Positions 16,809-24,977 are shown, numbered from the stretch's first letter. The stretch is 64,000 nt of DNA from Chryseobacterium candidae (GCF_004916905.1 NZ_SDLV01000010.1:62001-126000); one strand, 5' to 3'. A program made the numbers and translations. The notes: generated by a model not told the origin, from the sequence alone.

Positions 16809-18620
16809 CTACTTAATATTAATAGTATAAGAAAACCCAATGTGGAACCATCTTTGCGGCATTCCTACTCCAAATGCTTCCGTATATTTTGTATTCGTTA
16901 CGTTGTTAATCAATACATAAACCGAATAATCTTTCTTAGCAAAGCTCAACTTCTCATCTACAAGATTATAGGTTCCCAGATTGACTCTTTCATTGTAACG
17001 GTAAACAAGCTCATTGGTAAAGTTTTTCAGGAATTTTACTTCTAATTTGGAAACAAACTGATGTTTCAGATTATCCAGAATATATCGAGAAACCAGACCC
17101 GCTTTTTCTTCATATCTGCTGTCAATATAAGTATATCCAACGGTATATTTTAACCAGTCTGCAGGTCTATGGCTCCACTCTGCTTCTATTCCTTTCGTTT
17201 TAATATTTCCCACATTCTGAGCAAACCATACTTTATCACTCAGGTCTTTTTTAACCCAGTCAATAGAATTGCTGGAATTTCTTAAAAACCCGCTTACTTT
17301 GGCTAAAATTTTATTATCCTGATATTGGTAGCCAACCTCGGATGAAACTGCATTTTCAGGAAGCAAATCAGGATTTCCATGTTCCGTGGGACTTAAATAA
17401 TACAGTTCGGTAAATGTTGGTATACGGTGTACTTTTGCAATATTTCCGTAGATTTTATTATTAGAATTAAAGTTATACCCTACATCAAGCCCCGGATAGA
17501 AAAAATTTCCTTCTTTAGAATAATTAGCCCAAGAAATTCCCGGACTGATATTCAGTTTTTTATCCAGCAATGAAAAATGATGTTCAAAGAAAACCTGAGA
17601 AACAAAACGATTTCTGTCTCCCAAATTACTACTTACCAAAACCTCTTTTCTAAGCTCAACTCCAATTCCGGTTGTTCCCAATCCCCACTGGTAACTGGAA
17701 TTCACTTCTCCACCCACATTATTTCCAATATGCATATTTCGGTAAAAAATAGGATTCCATCGGTCATAAAGGTAAATATCCTGTCCTCTTCTCCAGTATA
17801 CATTAGAATTAAGTTTCAGTTTTCCAAAAGTCTGCTGATGAGCCACACTTACGATAGAAGCTTGTGTTTCCTCATATTGTTTTGTAGCAGCACTGGAAGC
17901 ATAAAAACCATTGGCTCCGAATTTCTTTTCCGAAAAGCCAGCCTGTACTCTTACATCTCCGTTTTTGATGTTCAGTTTTCCCTGATAAAATACATTTCTG
18001 ATTTCATAATCTGTATTGAACATATAGCCTTCTGAAGAGGCAGAATTTGCCTGAAGAGAGTTCGTGAACTTCTCATTTCCAATCTGCGCATTAAATCCAA
18101 GACCATACGTGCTGTAATCTCCACCCTCTGCACTGATTTTCACTTTCTTGCCTGGTGTAGTTCTGGTAATAATATTAATAACACCGGCATAAGCATTCTG
18201 TCCGAAACGTCTTGCTGCCGGGCCTTTTATGATCTCTATCTTTTCTACGTCATCAAGATCTACCGGAATATTCATACTATTATGTCCGGTCTGGGAATCA
18301 TTCATCCTGATTCCGTTCAACAACAGCAGAACCTGCTCAAAAGAACTTCCACGAAAACCGATATCACTCTGCACTCCATTAGCTCCTCTCCTTCTGATAT
18401 CCATCCCTGGCACCTGCTGAAGAATTTCATCGATACTTTTAGCCGGAGAATTTACAATGTCTTCTCTGGTGATAACGCTGATGTTCTGATTAGCGCTTTT
18501 ATAAGGTGTAGAGATAAATTTTCCCTGAAATTCAATGCTTTCAATATCTGTTGTCTTTTCCTGTGCATTTACCCAAAGTAAAGTTCCCAGAAAAAAAGCA
18601 CTTCCTATCTTTTTGATCAT
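16809..18620 (-). CDS. TonB-dependent receptor
   Basis: A 603-residue receptor starting at MIKKIGSAFFLGTLLWVNAQ; the 11 codons upstream overlap its leader. The plug domain includes SVITREDIVNSPAKSIDEIL, VPGMDIRRRGANGVQSDIGF and EKIEIIKGPAARRFGQNAYA. The barrel ends with MPQRWFHIGFSYTINIK. The plug resembles BtuB/vitamin- or iron-complex receptors, but the substrate is not decidable. No SusD partner is adjacent. It has its own promoter (18651-18682) and is followed by DUF2490. Confidence 0.9.
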   Translation of the reverse strand: MIKKIGSAFFLGTLLWVNAQEKTTDIESIEFQGKFISTPYKSANQNISVITREDIVNSPAKSIDEILQQVPGMDIRRRGANGVQSDIGFRGSSFEQVLLLLNGIRMNDSQTGHNSMNIPVDLDDVEKIEIIKGPAARRFGQNAYAGVINIITRTTPGKKVKISAEGGDYSTYGLGFNAQIGNEKFTNSLQANSASSEGYMFNTDYEIRNVFYQGKLNIKNGDVRVQAGFSEKKFGANGFYASSAATKQYEETQASIVSVAHQQTFGKLKLNSNVYWRRGQDIYLYDRWNPIFYRNMHIGNNVGGEVNSSYQWGLGTTGIGVELRKEVLVSSNLGDRNRFVSQVFFEHHFSLLDKKLNISPGISWANYSKEGNFFYPGLDVGYNFNSNNKIYGNIAKVHRIPTFTELYYLSPTEHGNPDLLPENAVSSEVGYQYQDNKILAKVSGFLRNSSNSIDWVKKDLSDKVWFAQNVGNIKTKGIEAEWSHRPADWLKYTVGYTYIDSRYEEKAGLVSRYILDNLKHQFVSKLEVKFLKNFTNELVYRYNERVNLGTYNLVDEKLSFAKKDYSVYVLINNVTNTKYTEAFGVGMPQRWFHIGFSYTINIK

Positions 18621-18650
18621 AACCGTTTTCGTAGTTTTTTTAACAGAGTC

Positions 18651-18682
18651 CAAAAGTAAGGGAGTTCACCAAGACAGGCAAA
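18651..18682 (-). promoter_or_regulatory. Promoter of the TonB receptor gene
   Basis: On the minus strand a -33 TTTG (18682-18679) is separated by 20 bases from the -7 TACTTTTG (18658-18651), close to the Bacteroidetes consensus. The -7 box is 30 bases before the chosen ATG. This places the TonB receptor promoter downstream of the terminator at 18695-18724. Confidence 0.6.
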
Positions 18683-18694
18683 TGATAGTTGTCA

Positions 18695-18724
18695 TAAAAA
18701 AAGATGCAGCGTAATGCTGCATCT
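18695..18724 (-). terminator. Intrinsic terminator of an orphan micro-transcript
   Basis: Minus strand: the perfect 9-bp stem AGATGCAGC/GCTGCATCT with a five-base loop is followed by seven U residues. It cannot belong to the receptor gene, whose promoter lies further downstream, so it ends a short transcript from 18.7-18.9 kb. Confidence 0.75.
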
Positions 18725-18740
18725 GTGTGAGGGAGTAATT

Positions 18741-18791
18741 CTATCTTTTTTTCATTAAATGTGTAACTAGATCTCTGAATAATTTTCTCAT
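18741..18791 (-). CDS. Candidate 16-codon micro-ORF ending before a terminator
   Basis: The ORF reads MRKLFRDLVTHLMKKR on the minus strand, a basic amphipathic helix in shape. It ends 17 bases before a strong intrinsic terminator. A -7-like box (TAATTTTG) lies at 18914-18921. I recognise no family. It may be a translated micro-protein, or the RNA may be the product. Confidence 0.35.
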   Translation of the reverse strand: MRKLFRDLVTHLMKKR

Positions 18792-18913
18792 TTCTATATT
18801 ACATATTTACAATTACAATTTTAAATAATTTTACAACATAAAACAATAGTTACATAAAAAAACACAACACATTTTAAAAATATACATAAAACACTGTAAA
18901 ACAAATAATAAAA

Positions 18914-18921
18914 CAAAATTA
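18914..18921 (-). promoter_or_regulatory. -7-like box (TAATTTTG) upstream of the 16-codon micro-ORF
   Basis: It matches TAnnTTTG on the minus strand about 125 bases before the micro-ORF. No convincing -33 element was seen. Together with the terminator it would define a transcript of roughly 210 bases. Confidence 0.3.
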
Positions 18922-19048
18922 AGTCCACAAAAAACATTTATTTCTATCATTTATCTACAGGTCTTTTTCTTTTTTTGAATTCTTATTTCATGTTGATAAT
19001 AACAATTTTTAACAATAAGATAAGCGTAAATTTTTCGCTAAAATTTCG

Positions 19049-19056
19049 TAATTTTG
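19049..19056 (+). promoter_or_regulatory. -7-like box (TAATTTTG), probable uvrA leader promoter
   Basis: It matches TAnnTTTG on the plus strand, about 200 bases before the uvrA ATG. The stem AGCG/CGCT at 19023-19039 lies just upstream. A transcript from here would carry two micro-ORFs before uvrA. Confidence 0.4.
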
Positions 19057-19073
19057 TGGGTCTTAATTTTACG

Positions 19074-19118
19074 ATGAAAGTATTCTGTTTCAACAGTAAT
19101 TTTTGTCCGCATTTATAA
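19074..19118 (+). CDS. Candidate 14-codon leader ORF upstream of uvrA
   Basis: It reads MKVFCFNSNFCPHL, with two Cys and a His in 14 residues. It starts about 18 bases after a promoter-like box and is followed 2 bases later by another small ORF. No family is recognised. It could be a leader peptide or chance. Confidence 0.25.
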   Translation: MKVFCFNSNFCPHL

Positions 19119-19120
19119 AA

Positions 19121-19195
19121 ATGCAGCAACAGGTTTCGGATGAATTCAGAATAGAGGTAAAAGTTCAATTGATACCGGCTGCAGAATATTTGTAG
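19121..19195 (+). CDS. Candidate 24-codon leader ORF upstream of uvrA
   Basis: It reads MQQQVSDEFRIEVKVQLIPAAEYL in two parts: MQQQVSDEFRIEVKV then QLIPAAEYL. The start lies two bases after the stop of the 14-codon ORF, a spacing that would allow coupled translation. No family is recognised. Confidence 0.25.
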   Translation: MQQQVSDEFRIEVKVQLIPAAEYL

Positions 19196-19253
19196 CCAAA
19201 CACCATTACTGACAGCCTTAATGCTGTACAGTCTTTTTATGAATAAACAAAAT

Positions 19254-22046
19254 ATGGCTAACACAACAGAAATAGATATAAAAAAACAGATTTTCGTTAA
19301 GAATGCCCATCTTAACAATCTGAAACATATAGACGTCCTGATTCCGAAGAATAAGCTTATTGTTATCACAGGAGTTTCAGGAAGCGGAAAATCCTCTTTA
19401 GCCTTTGATACTATTTATGCGGAAGGACAGAGAAGATATGTTGAAAGCTTAAGTTCTTATGCCCGTCAGTTTTTGGGAAAATTAGAAAAACCAAAAGTAG
19501 ATGATATCAAAGGACTTGCCCCTTCCATTGCCATTCAGCAGAAAGTAATTTCTTCCAATCCTCGTTCTACAGTGGGAACTTCTACAGAGATCTACGATTA
19601 TATGAAACTCCTGTTTGCAAGGATTGGGAAAACCTTTTCACCGGTTTCGGGAGAAGAAGTGAAAAAAGATTCGGTTTCTGATGTAATTGACTTCATCAAG
19701 GCTTCAAAAAAAGATACTTCATTTCTATTGACCGCTCCTTTGGAATATGACATTAATAATTTTAAAGAAACATTAAATGTTTTAAAACTGGCCGGTTTCA
19801 CGAGACTTGAAATCAATGGAAATGTAGCCGGAATTGAAGATCTGGAAAGTTTTGGTTTTGCTCCGGAAAAAGGAATGACGATCAACCTTGTAATAGACCG
19901 TTTCTCGTACGAAGAAGACGAAAGCTTTTTACAAAGACTTGCAGACTCTATTCAAATGGCATTCTATGAAGGACGCGGATATTGTTCATTAAAAAACACC
20001 GATACCGAAAAAGTAAAAGAATTCTCTAATAAATTCGAACTGGACGGTATGGAATTCCTTGAACCCAACGTTCATTTTTTCAGCTTCAATAACCCATACG
20101 GAGCATGCCCGGCATGTGAAGGATACGGAAAAGTAATCGGGATTGATGAAGATCTTGTAGTTCCCAATAAAACGCTTTCTATCTATGAAGATGCTGTTGT
20201 CTGCTGGAGAGGAGAAACGATGAGTGAATGGAAAAAAGATTTCATCAAAAAAGCAGGTGACTTCCCTATCCACAAACCTTATCATCAATTAACAAAAGAA
20301 CAGAAAAACTTCCTTTGGAAAGGTGACGGAAAGAGTAACTTCCCATGCATCAATAATTTCTTCAAAATGCTTGAAGAAAACCTTTATAAAATCCAGTACA
20401 GAGTAATGCTTTCCCGCTACAGAGGAAAAACACTTTGCCCTACATGTGAAGGATTGAGACTTCGTGAAGAAACAAGCTGGGTAAAAGTAGACGGACATAA
20501 TATTCAGTCGATGATCGAACTGCCTTTGGATGAACTCGCTCCGGTAATTAACGGATTAAAGCTTTCCGATCACGACAAAGAAGTGGCCAAAAGACTGATC
20601 TATGAAATCACTACCCGTCTGGAATTTTTATTAAAAGTAGGATTAGGATATTTAACATTAAACAGAACATCGAATACCCTGTCGGGAGGAGAAAGTCAGA
20701 GAATTAATCTGGCAACCAGTTTAGGAAGTTCTTTGGTAGGGTCTATTTACATCCTGGATGAGCCTTCTATCGGGTTGCACTCTAAAGATACGGAAAACCT
20801 CATCGAAGTATTGAAAAATCTTCGTGACCTTGGAAACACCGTCATTGTAGTGGAACACGATGAGGATGTGATGAGAGCGGCAGACTATATTATTGATATT
20901 GGCCCGGAAGCGGGTTATCTTGGCGGCGAACTGGTATTTGCCGGAGATTATAAGGATCTGAAAAAAGCAAACACGCTTACTTCAGAATATCTTACCGGAA
21001 GACTTGAAATAGAAGTTCCGAAGAAAAGAAGAAAAGGAAAAGAATGGATTCACATTAAAGGAGCCCGTCAGAATAACCTTAAAAATATAGATGTAGACGT
21101 TCCTTTGGAAAGTCTGGTAGTCATTTCCGGAGTTTCAGGAAGTGGAAAATCTACTTTGATGAAAGAAATCCTTACCAATGACATCCAGATCCAGCTTGGA
21201 ATGGGCGGTAAAAAAGGAGATTATGACTCTGTAGAATTCCCGAAGAAACTGATCAAAAATATTGAACTGATTGATCAGAACCCGATTGGAAAATCTTCCC
21301 GTTCAAACCCTGTAACTTACTTAAAAGCTTACGATGACATCCGTGATCTTTTTGCCAAGCAGAAAGTCGCTAAAATGATGGGTTACAAGCCTAAACATTT
21401 CTCTTTCAACGTAGATGGCGGAAGATGTGATGAATGTAAAGGAGAAGGTGTAATCAACGTTTCCATGCAGTTTATGGCAGACATTGAACTTGAATGTGAA
21501 GTTTGTAAAGGCACACGATTCAAAAATGAGATCCTTGAAGTAAGATTTGATGAGAAAAACATCTCTGATATTCTTCATATGACCGTAGATGAAGCGTTGG
21601 AGTTCTTTAAAGAGAATAATGAAGAGAAAATCGTAACGAAGTTGAGACCTTTACAGGAAGTAGGTTTAGGCTACTTACAACTGGGACAAAGCTCTTCTAC
21701 CCTTTCCGGTGGTGAGGCGCAGCGTGTGAAGCTGGCTTCATTCCTTGTAAAGGGGGTTACAACAGATAAAACGTTATTCATCTTTGATGAGCCTTCCACA
21801 GGGCTTCACTTCCATGATATTCAGAAATTACTGAAATCATTACAGGCATTGATTGATCTTGGACATTCGGTGATTGTTATTGAACATCAGCCAGATATCA
21901 TCAAATGTGCAGATTATATTATCGATATTGGCCCGGAAGCTGGAAAACACGGTGGAGAAGTTGTATTTGCAGGAACACCTGAAGATCTGACTAAAAACAA
22001 AAAGTCCTATACGGCAAAATACATCAAAGAAAAACTGGAACAATAA
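19254..22046 (+). CDS. uvrA: UvrA, excinuclease ABC damage-recognition ATPase
   Basis: A 930-residue protein from the ATG of MANTTEIDIKKQ; the frame upstream to 19221 adds an unlikely extension. Two ABC modules are visible: Walker A GVSGSGKSSLAFD and GVSGSGKSTLMKE; signatures LSGGESQRINLA and LSGGEAQRVKLA; Walker B regions ILDEPSIGLH and FDEPSTGLH. The zinc-binding CPACEGYGK/CPTCEGLRL and CDECKGEG/CEVCKGTRF pairs are present. It scans DNA for bulky lesions and loads UvrB. It is monocistronic as far as seen, with a terminator after it. Confidence 0.98.
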   Translation: MANTTEIDIKKQIFVKNAHLNNLKHIDVLIPKNKLIVITGVSGSGKSSLAFDTIYAEGQRRYVESLSSYARQFLGKLEKPKVDDIKGLAPSIAIQQKVISSNPRSTVGTSTEIYDYMKLLFARIGKTFSPVSGEEVKKDSVSDVIDFIKASKKDTSFLLTAPLEYDINNFKETLNVLKLAGFTRLEINGNVAGIEDLESFGFAPEKGMTINLVIDRFSYEEDESFLQRLADSIQMAFYEGRGYCSLKNTDTEKVKEFSNKFELDGMEFLEPNVHFFSFNNPYGACPACEGYGKVIGIDEDLVVPNKTLSIYEDAVVCWRGETMSEWKKDFIKKAGDFPIHKPYHQLTKEQKNFLWKGDGKSNFPCINNFFKMLEENLYKIQYRVMLSRYRGKTLCPTCEGLRLREETSWVKVDGHNIQSMIELPLDELAPVINGLKLSDHDKEVAKRLIYEITTRLEFLLKVGLGYLTLNRTSNTLSGGESQRINLATSLGSSLVGSIYILDEPSIGLHSKDTENLIEVLKNLRDLGNTVIVVEHDEDVMRAADYIIDIGPEAGYLGGELVFAGDYKDLKKANTLTSEYLTGRLEIEVPKKRRKGKEWIHIKGARQNNLKNIDVDVPLESLVVISGVSGSGKSTLMKEILTNDIQIQLGMGGKKGDYDSVEFPKKLIKNIELIDQNPIGKSSRSNPVTYLKAYDDIRDLFAKQKVAKMMGYKPKHFSFNVDGGRCDECKGEGVINVSMQFMADIELECEVCKGTRFKNEILEVRFDEKNISDILHMTVDEALEFFKENNEEKIVTKLRPLQEVGLGYLQLGQSSSTLSGGEAQRVKLASFLVKGVTTDKTLFIFDEPSTGLHFHDIQKLLKSLQALIDLGHSVIVIEHQPDIIKCADYIIDIGPEAGKHGGEVVFAGTPEDLTKNKKSYTAKYIKEKLEQ

Positions 22047-22054
22047 ATACATAC

Positions 22055-22087
22055 AATCGGCTGTTTTGAAACAGCCGATTTTTTATT
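22055..22087 (+). terminator. Intrinsic terminator of uvrA
   Basis: The stem ATCGGCTGT/ACAGCCGAT is followed by a TTTTTTATT run. Confidence 0.88.
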
Positions 22088-22138
22088 GAGATTTTCTATA
22101 TTTATTCAACGTATTAAACCATTACAAAATTATTCTTT

Positions 22139-22906
22139 ATGCCCTGGAATCCCGAATTATACGATCAGTACAAAGATGTACGCTACAAGCCTTTTTATGA
22201 TCTAGCAGCATTGATTAAGCCCGGAAACAATATAAAAGCTATTGACTTAGGCTGTGGAACCGGAGAACAAACCTCTATCCTTACGGAAAAACTGACAGGT
22301 TCCACATTCTTAGGAGTTGATTCATCAGCAGAAATGCTTGAAAAATCGAAGAAGTATGAAAATAAAAACCTTCATTTTAAGCTTCAGTCTATTGAAGAAA
22401 CAGCACAGTCTGACCAGAAATGGGATCTTGTGTTCAGTAATGCCGCTTTACAATGGGCTGATGATCACCAAGCCTTATTTCCTAAAATTATTGGATTGCT
22501 TTCACAAAAAGGACAATTAGCCATACAAATGCCTGTTCAGAAAGAAAATATTCTCAATCAGATTCTTACAGAAATGGCAGATGAAGCCCCCTACGTATCC
22601 CAGTTAAATCATTTCAACCGTGATTCTCCGGTGCTTTCAATGGATGATTATGCCCAGATATTATTTGATAACGGAATTCAGGATATTGAAATATTTCAGA
22701 AGGTATACCCTATTATTGCAGATGATTCTGAGGCATTATACACCTTTATTTCCGGAACAGCATTGTTACCCTATTTAGAACATCTGGAAGGAGAACATAA
22801 AGAAAATTTCATTTCAGAATTTAAATCACGCATCGCAAAAAGATTTACAAAATATCCGGCCATCTATGCATTTAAGCGCATCCTGATGTATGGCTGTAAG
22901 AAATAA
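22139..22906 (+). CDS. SAM-dependent methyltransferase, trans-aconitate methyltransferase-like
   Basis: A 255-residue class I methyltransferase. The SAM motif I is AIDLGCGTGEQT (about residues 35-46), followed by FLGVDSSAEML and the motif IV region LVFSNAALQW. The N-terminus (MPWNPELYDQYKD) and the C-terminal AIYAFKRILMYG resemble the Tam group, which methyl-esterifies trans-aconitate; the substrate here is inferred. It stands alone between the uvrA terminator and a 246-bp gap with no gene. Confidence 0.82.
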   Translation: MPWNPELYDQYKDVRYKPFYDLAALIKPGNNIKAIDLGCGTGEQTSILTEKLTGSTFLGVDSSAEMLEKSKKYENKNLHFKLQSIEETAQSDQKWDLVFSNAALQWADDHQALFPKIIGLLSQKGQLAIQMPVQKENILNQILTEMADEAPYVSQLNHFNRDSPVLSMDDYAQILFDNGIQDIEIFQKVYPIIADDSEALYTFISGTALLPYLEHLEGEHKENFISEFKSRIAKRFTKYPAIYAFKRILMYGCKK

Positions 22907-23152
22907 GTTTTTCATCTGAGAAACCAGAAACGCTGCCGGATCCGCAGCACAGACATCTTCACCTTTGCAGTCTGTAAGACTTATTTCTGTTGGAAAAAGT
23001 TTCCCTGTAAGATGAATCAGCGGTAATAATTTTGATGGCAGCCTTAAACAGAACCTGTATTAAAAAGCTAAATAAAGGAAGATGATTTTCCTCACCGGAA
23101 CTACCTCCTATATTGGCAGATGAACTAAATTCCGGATTATAAAAAACAAATC

Positions 23153-23923
23153 ATGAAATACTCTCAAGTCATTATTTTCGCCATTCCTCTCTTCATATTC
23201 AACTGTTCCGTACAAAAGAAAAATACTGGAAATAATGATTATGAAGTAAAGCTGGATACATTAACCTTATTTGACCAGAGCAGAAACCGAAAGATTCCTG
23301 TTGCTTTTTACCATCCTAAAACTGTTAAAAAAATCCTACATCAGCCAGTCGTTATCTTTAGTCATGGATATGGAGCCAACAAAGGTGGAGATTATTTTGT
23401 ATATTCTTATTTAACGAAAAAACTGGCTTCAAAAGGCTATTTTACAGTAAGCATTCAACATGAACTTACGACAGACAGTCTTTTACCAACCGAAGGAAAT
23501 TTGCAGATTGTAAGAAGACCTTTCTGGCAAAGTGGTTCTGATAATATTCTGTTTGTACTGAATGAACTCAAAAAGACTCACCCGGAGCTGGATTATCCGC
23601 ATCTGACTCTTATAGGCCATTCTAATGGAGGGGATATGGCAGCATTATTCACCAATCAGCATCCTAACCTGGTATATAAACTGATTACAATGGATAACCG
23701 CAGAATGTTCCTGCCGAGAACTTCCCTTCCCAGGATTTACACATTACGCTCCAATGATTACCCTGCTGATGAAGGCGTTCTGCCTGATGAAGAGAACCGG
23801 AATAAGTACCATATCACCGTACAGCCTACGCAGATCAATCATGGACATATGGACGATAAAGGAACTGATGAAGAGAAAAAAACCTTGAATGATTTTGTTT
23901 TACAATACCTTTCTGAACCATGA
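23153..23923 (+). CDS. Alpha/beta-hydrolase lipoprotein
   Basis: A 256-residue protein with a lipoprotein signal (FAIPLFIFNC, Cys about residue 18). The mature part is an alpha/beta hydrolase: the oxyanion-region motif VIFSHGYG, the nucleophile elbow GHSNGG (Ser about residue 156), and a late His in NHGHMDD. It is probably an outer- or inner-membrane-anchored esterase; the substrate is unknown. The shape resembles platelet-activating-factor-acetylhydrolase/chlorophyllase-type lipases. An inverted repeat containing two DnaA-box-like words follows the stop. Confidence 0.8.
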   Translation: MKYSQVIIFAIPLFIFNCSVQKKNTGNNDYEVKLDTLTLFDQSRNRKIPVAFYHPKTVKKILHQPVVIFSHGYGANKGGDYFVYSYLTKKLASKGYFTVSIQHELTTDSLLPTEGNLQIVRRPFWQSGSDNILFVLNELKKTHPELDYPHLTLIGHSNGGDMAALFTNQHPNLVYKLITMDNRRMFLPRTSLPRIYTLRSNDYPADEGVLPDEENRNKYHITVQPTQINHGHMDDKGTDEEKKTLNDFVLQYLSEP

Positions 23924-23939
23924 TTTCAGAAAACCCAAT

Positions 23940-23969
23940 AAGTTATCCACATTTTTTTGTGGATAACTT
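23940..23969. repeat. Inverted repeat holding two opposed DnaA-box consensus words
   Basis: The arms AAGTTATCCACA and TGTGGATAACTT (12 bp, perfect) flank six T residues. Each arm contains TTATCCACA, the consensus DnaA box. The hairpin could also end the lipoprotein transcript. There is no box cluster or dnaA gene around it, so an origin is not claimed. Confidence 0.6.
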
Positions 23970-24040
23970 GTGAATTTTAACATTAAATTCATATTCCGTA
24001 TTAAAATTATTACTACATTTACTATGTAATAAACATCGAA

Positions 24041-24106
24041 GTGGAAACTTTATTTGCTTTTCTTACTACTCTTGAAATTGCAATTAAATTTGAAATAAAA
24101 ATTTAA
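24041..24106 (+). CDS. Candidate 21-codon hydrophobic micro-ORF with GTG start
   Basis: It reads VETLFAFLTTLEIAIKF then EIKI; its stop overlaps the first bases of the terminator stem. A near-consensus -7 box (TACATTTA, 24013-24020) lies upstream. A short membrane-active peptide or a small RNA are both possible. No family is recognised. Confidence 0.3.
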   Translation: METLFAFLTTLEIAIKFEIKI

Positions 24107-24132
24107 GCACAGCATTGTCGGCTGTGCTTTTT
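24105..24132 (+). terminator. Intrinsic terminator of the 21-codon unit
   Basis: The stem AGCACAGC/GCTGTGCT (perfect 8 bp) has a seven-base loop and is followed by TTTTTA. Confidence 0.8.
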
Positions 24133-24152
24133 ATTGTTGTCTAATTAAAAAA

Positions 24153-24185
24153 ATGAGATGTATTATCTACTGGATCTGCCCCTAA
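24153..24185 (+). CDS. Candidate 10-codon micro-ORF embedded in a terminator stem
   Basis: It reads MRCIIYWICP; the last three codons form the left arm of the following hairpin and the stop lies in its loop. It comes directly after the preceding terminator. It may be a leader peptide, a toxin-like hydrophobic peptide or chance. Confidence 0.22.
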   Translation: MRCIIYWICP

Positions 24186-24203
24186 AGGGCAGATTCTTTT
24201 ATT
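24172..24203 (+). terminator. Second intrinsic terminator in tandem
   Basis: The stem GGATCTGCCC/GGGCAGATTC (one G-T) has a five-base loop and is followed by TTTTATTT on the plus strand only. It lies before the convergent MarR-like gene. Confidence 0.75.
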
Positions 24204-24238
24204 TAGGTAGTTTTGCAAATAGTACTTGTAAGAATTTA

Positions 24239-24919
24239 CTATGAATTTTCAAATGCATATTCGTCATAAACAGTGTTAATAAGCTGATCTGAGTTGATGT
24301 TTCGCGAAAAAATAGGATAATGAAAACGATCCAGTTTATTGAGAATACGAATCAGATCCATCTTCTCTTTATGGTTAAGATTTCCTGCCACAATGTTGGT
24401 AGCCTGCCGGATCTTCTCCATTTGTTTTTCAAGGGTCAACAACCCTCTTTCAGAAATACGGATTAATTTGCTTCGCTTATCCAGATCAGAATCTGTTTGC
24501 TCAACAAGCCCCTGACGCAATAGTCTTGTAATGATAAGCATGCCTACCGGTTTATCATGAATATTCTTTTTGATAAGGGCCATTTTGGTCATTTCACCAA
24601 ATGCCTTCAAATTGATTAAATAAATAAAATCTTCCTGGGTAGAAAATTCAGAATCTGATATCGCAGATTTTGAGTAAGTTTTTGCATATCGGTTAAGATG
24701 AACAAGTAATGTATTGATTGCACTTTCCGGTGTTCTTCCATTTTCTTTACCTTCCCAATAAGGCTCATCAAAAGTATCAGCCTGTTGGGTAGTCTCCTGA
24801 TCAGAAATCCAGGTCTTAAAGCCTTCTATTGTAGCAGGATAGACATCGGGATATATATTAGCTTCTGATTCAAATTGCTCGAGGAGCGTCATAAAATCTT
24901 TAATAAGGGCAAAATTCAT
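24239..24919 (-). CDS. MarR-like winged-helix regulator (paralogue of the one at 40.1 kb)
   Basis: A 226-residue protein from the ATG of MNFALIKDFMTLLEQF. The in-frame TTG further upstream lies inside the -7 box, so it is excluded. The C-terminal two thirds is a MarR-type winged helix: MTKMALIKKNIHDKPVGM, ITRLLRQGLVEQ, and a wing DKRSKLIRISERG. The N-terminal ~100 residues are helical and unlike standard MarR. It is about half identical in pattern to the regulator at 40131-40790, including the start region and the promoter palindrome. Its divergent neighbour is a 95-residue orphan. Ligand and targets are unknown. Confidence 0.8.
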   Translation of the reverse strand: MNFALIKDFMTLLEQFESEANIYPDVYPATIEGFKTWISDQETTQQADTFDEPYWEGKENGRTPESAINTLLVHLNRYAKTYSKSAISDSEFSTQEDFIYLINLKAFGEMTKMALIKKNIHDKPVGMLIITRLLRQGLVEQTDSDLDKRSKLIRISERGLLTLEKQMEKIRQATNIVAGNLNHKEKMDLIRILNKLDRFHYPIFSRNINSDQLINTVYDEYAFENS

Positions 24920-24932
24920 GTTGATTAAAATA

Positions 24933-24946
24933 GTATACAAATATAC
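24933..24946. promoter_or_regulatory. Palindrome GTATA-N4-TATAC overlapping the MarR-like gene's -7 box
   Basis: The 14-mer GTATACAAATATAC contains, on the minus strand, TATATTTG, a -7 element 18 bases before the ATG. The identical 14-mer stands at the same place before the paralogue at 40.8 kb. It is probably an autoregulatory operator. Confidence 0.75.
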
Positions 24947-24977
24947 CTTATTTTATTATAATGTTAAGTATTTTCCC

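Noticed and set aside
18625..18760. Possible riboswitch (cobalamin or TPP) in front of the TonB receptor gene
   Set aside because: No conserved B12-box or THI-box words are present, and a normal promoter lies between the hairpin and the gene, so the hairpin is not in the receptor mRNA.
18983..19369. Minus-strand frame of about 128 residues over the start of uvrA
   Set aside because: It covers the uvrA N-terminal codons in antisense, has biased hydrophobic composition typical of shadow frames and no family cues.
22907..23152. Decayed gene between the methyltransferase and the hydrolase lipoprotein
   Set aside because: Several frames give short readable stretches, but none continues or resembles a known family; I see only a small GC-rich hairpin at 22932-22948.
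23940..24020. Replication origin
   Set aside because: Only two DnaA-box words are present, in a hairpin, and no further boxes, dnaA, dnaN or typical origin genes are near.
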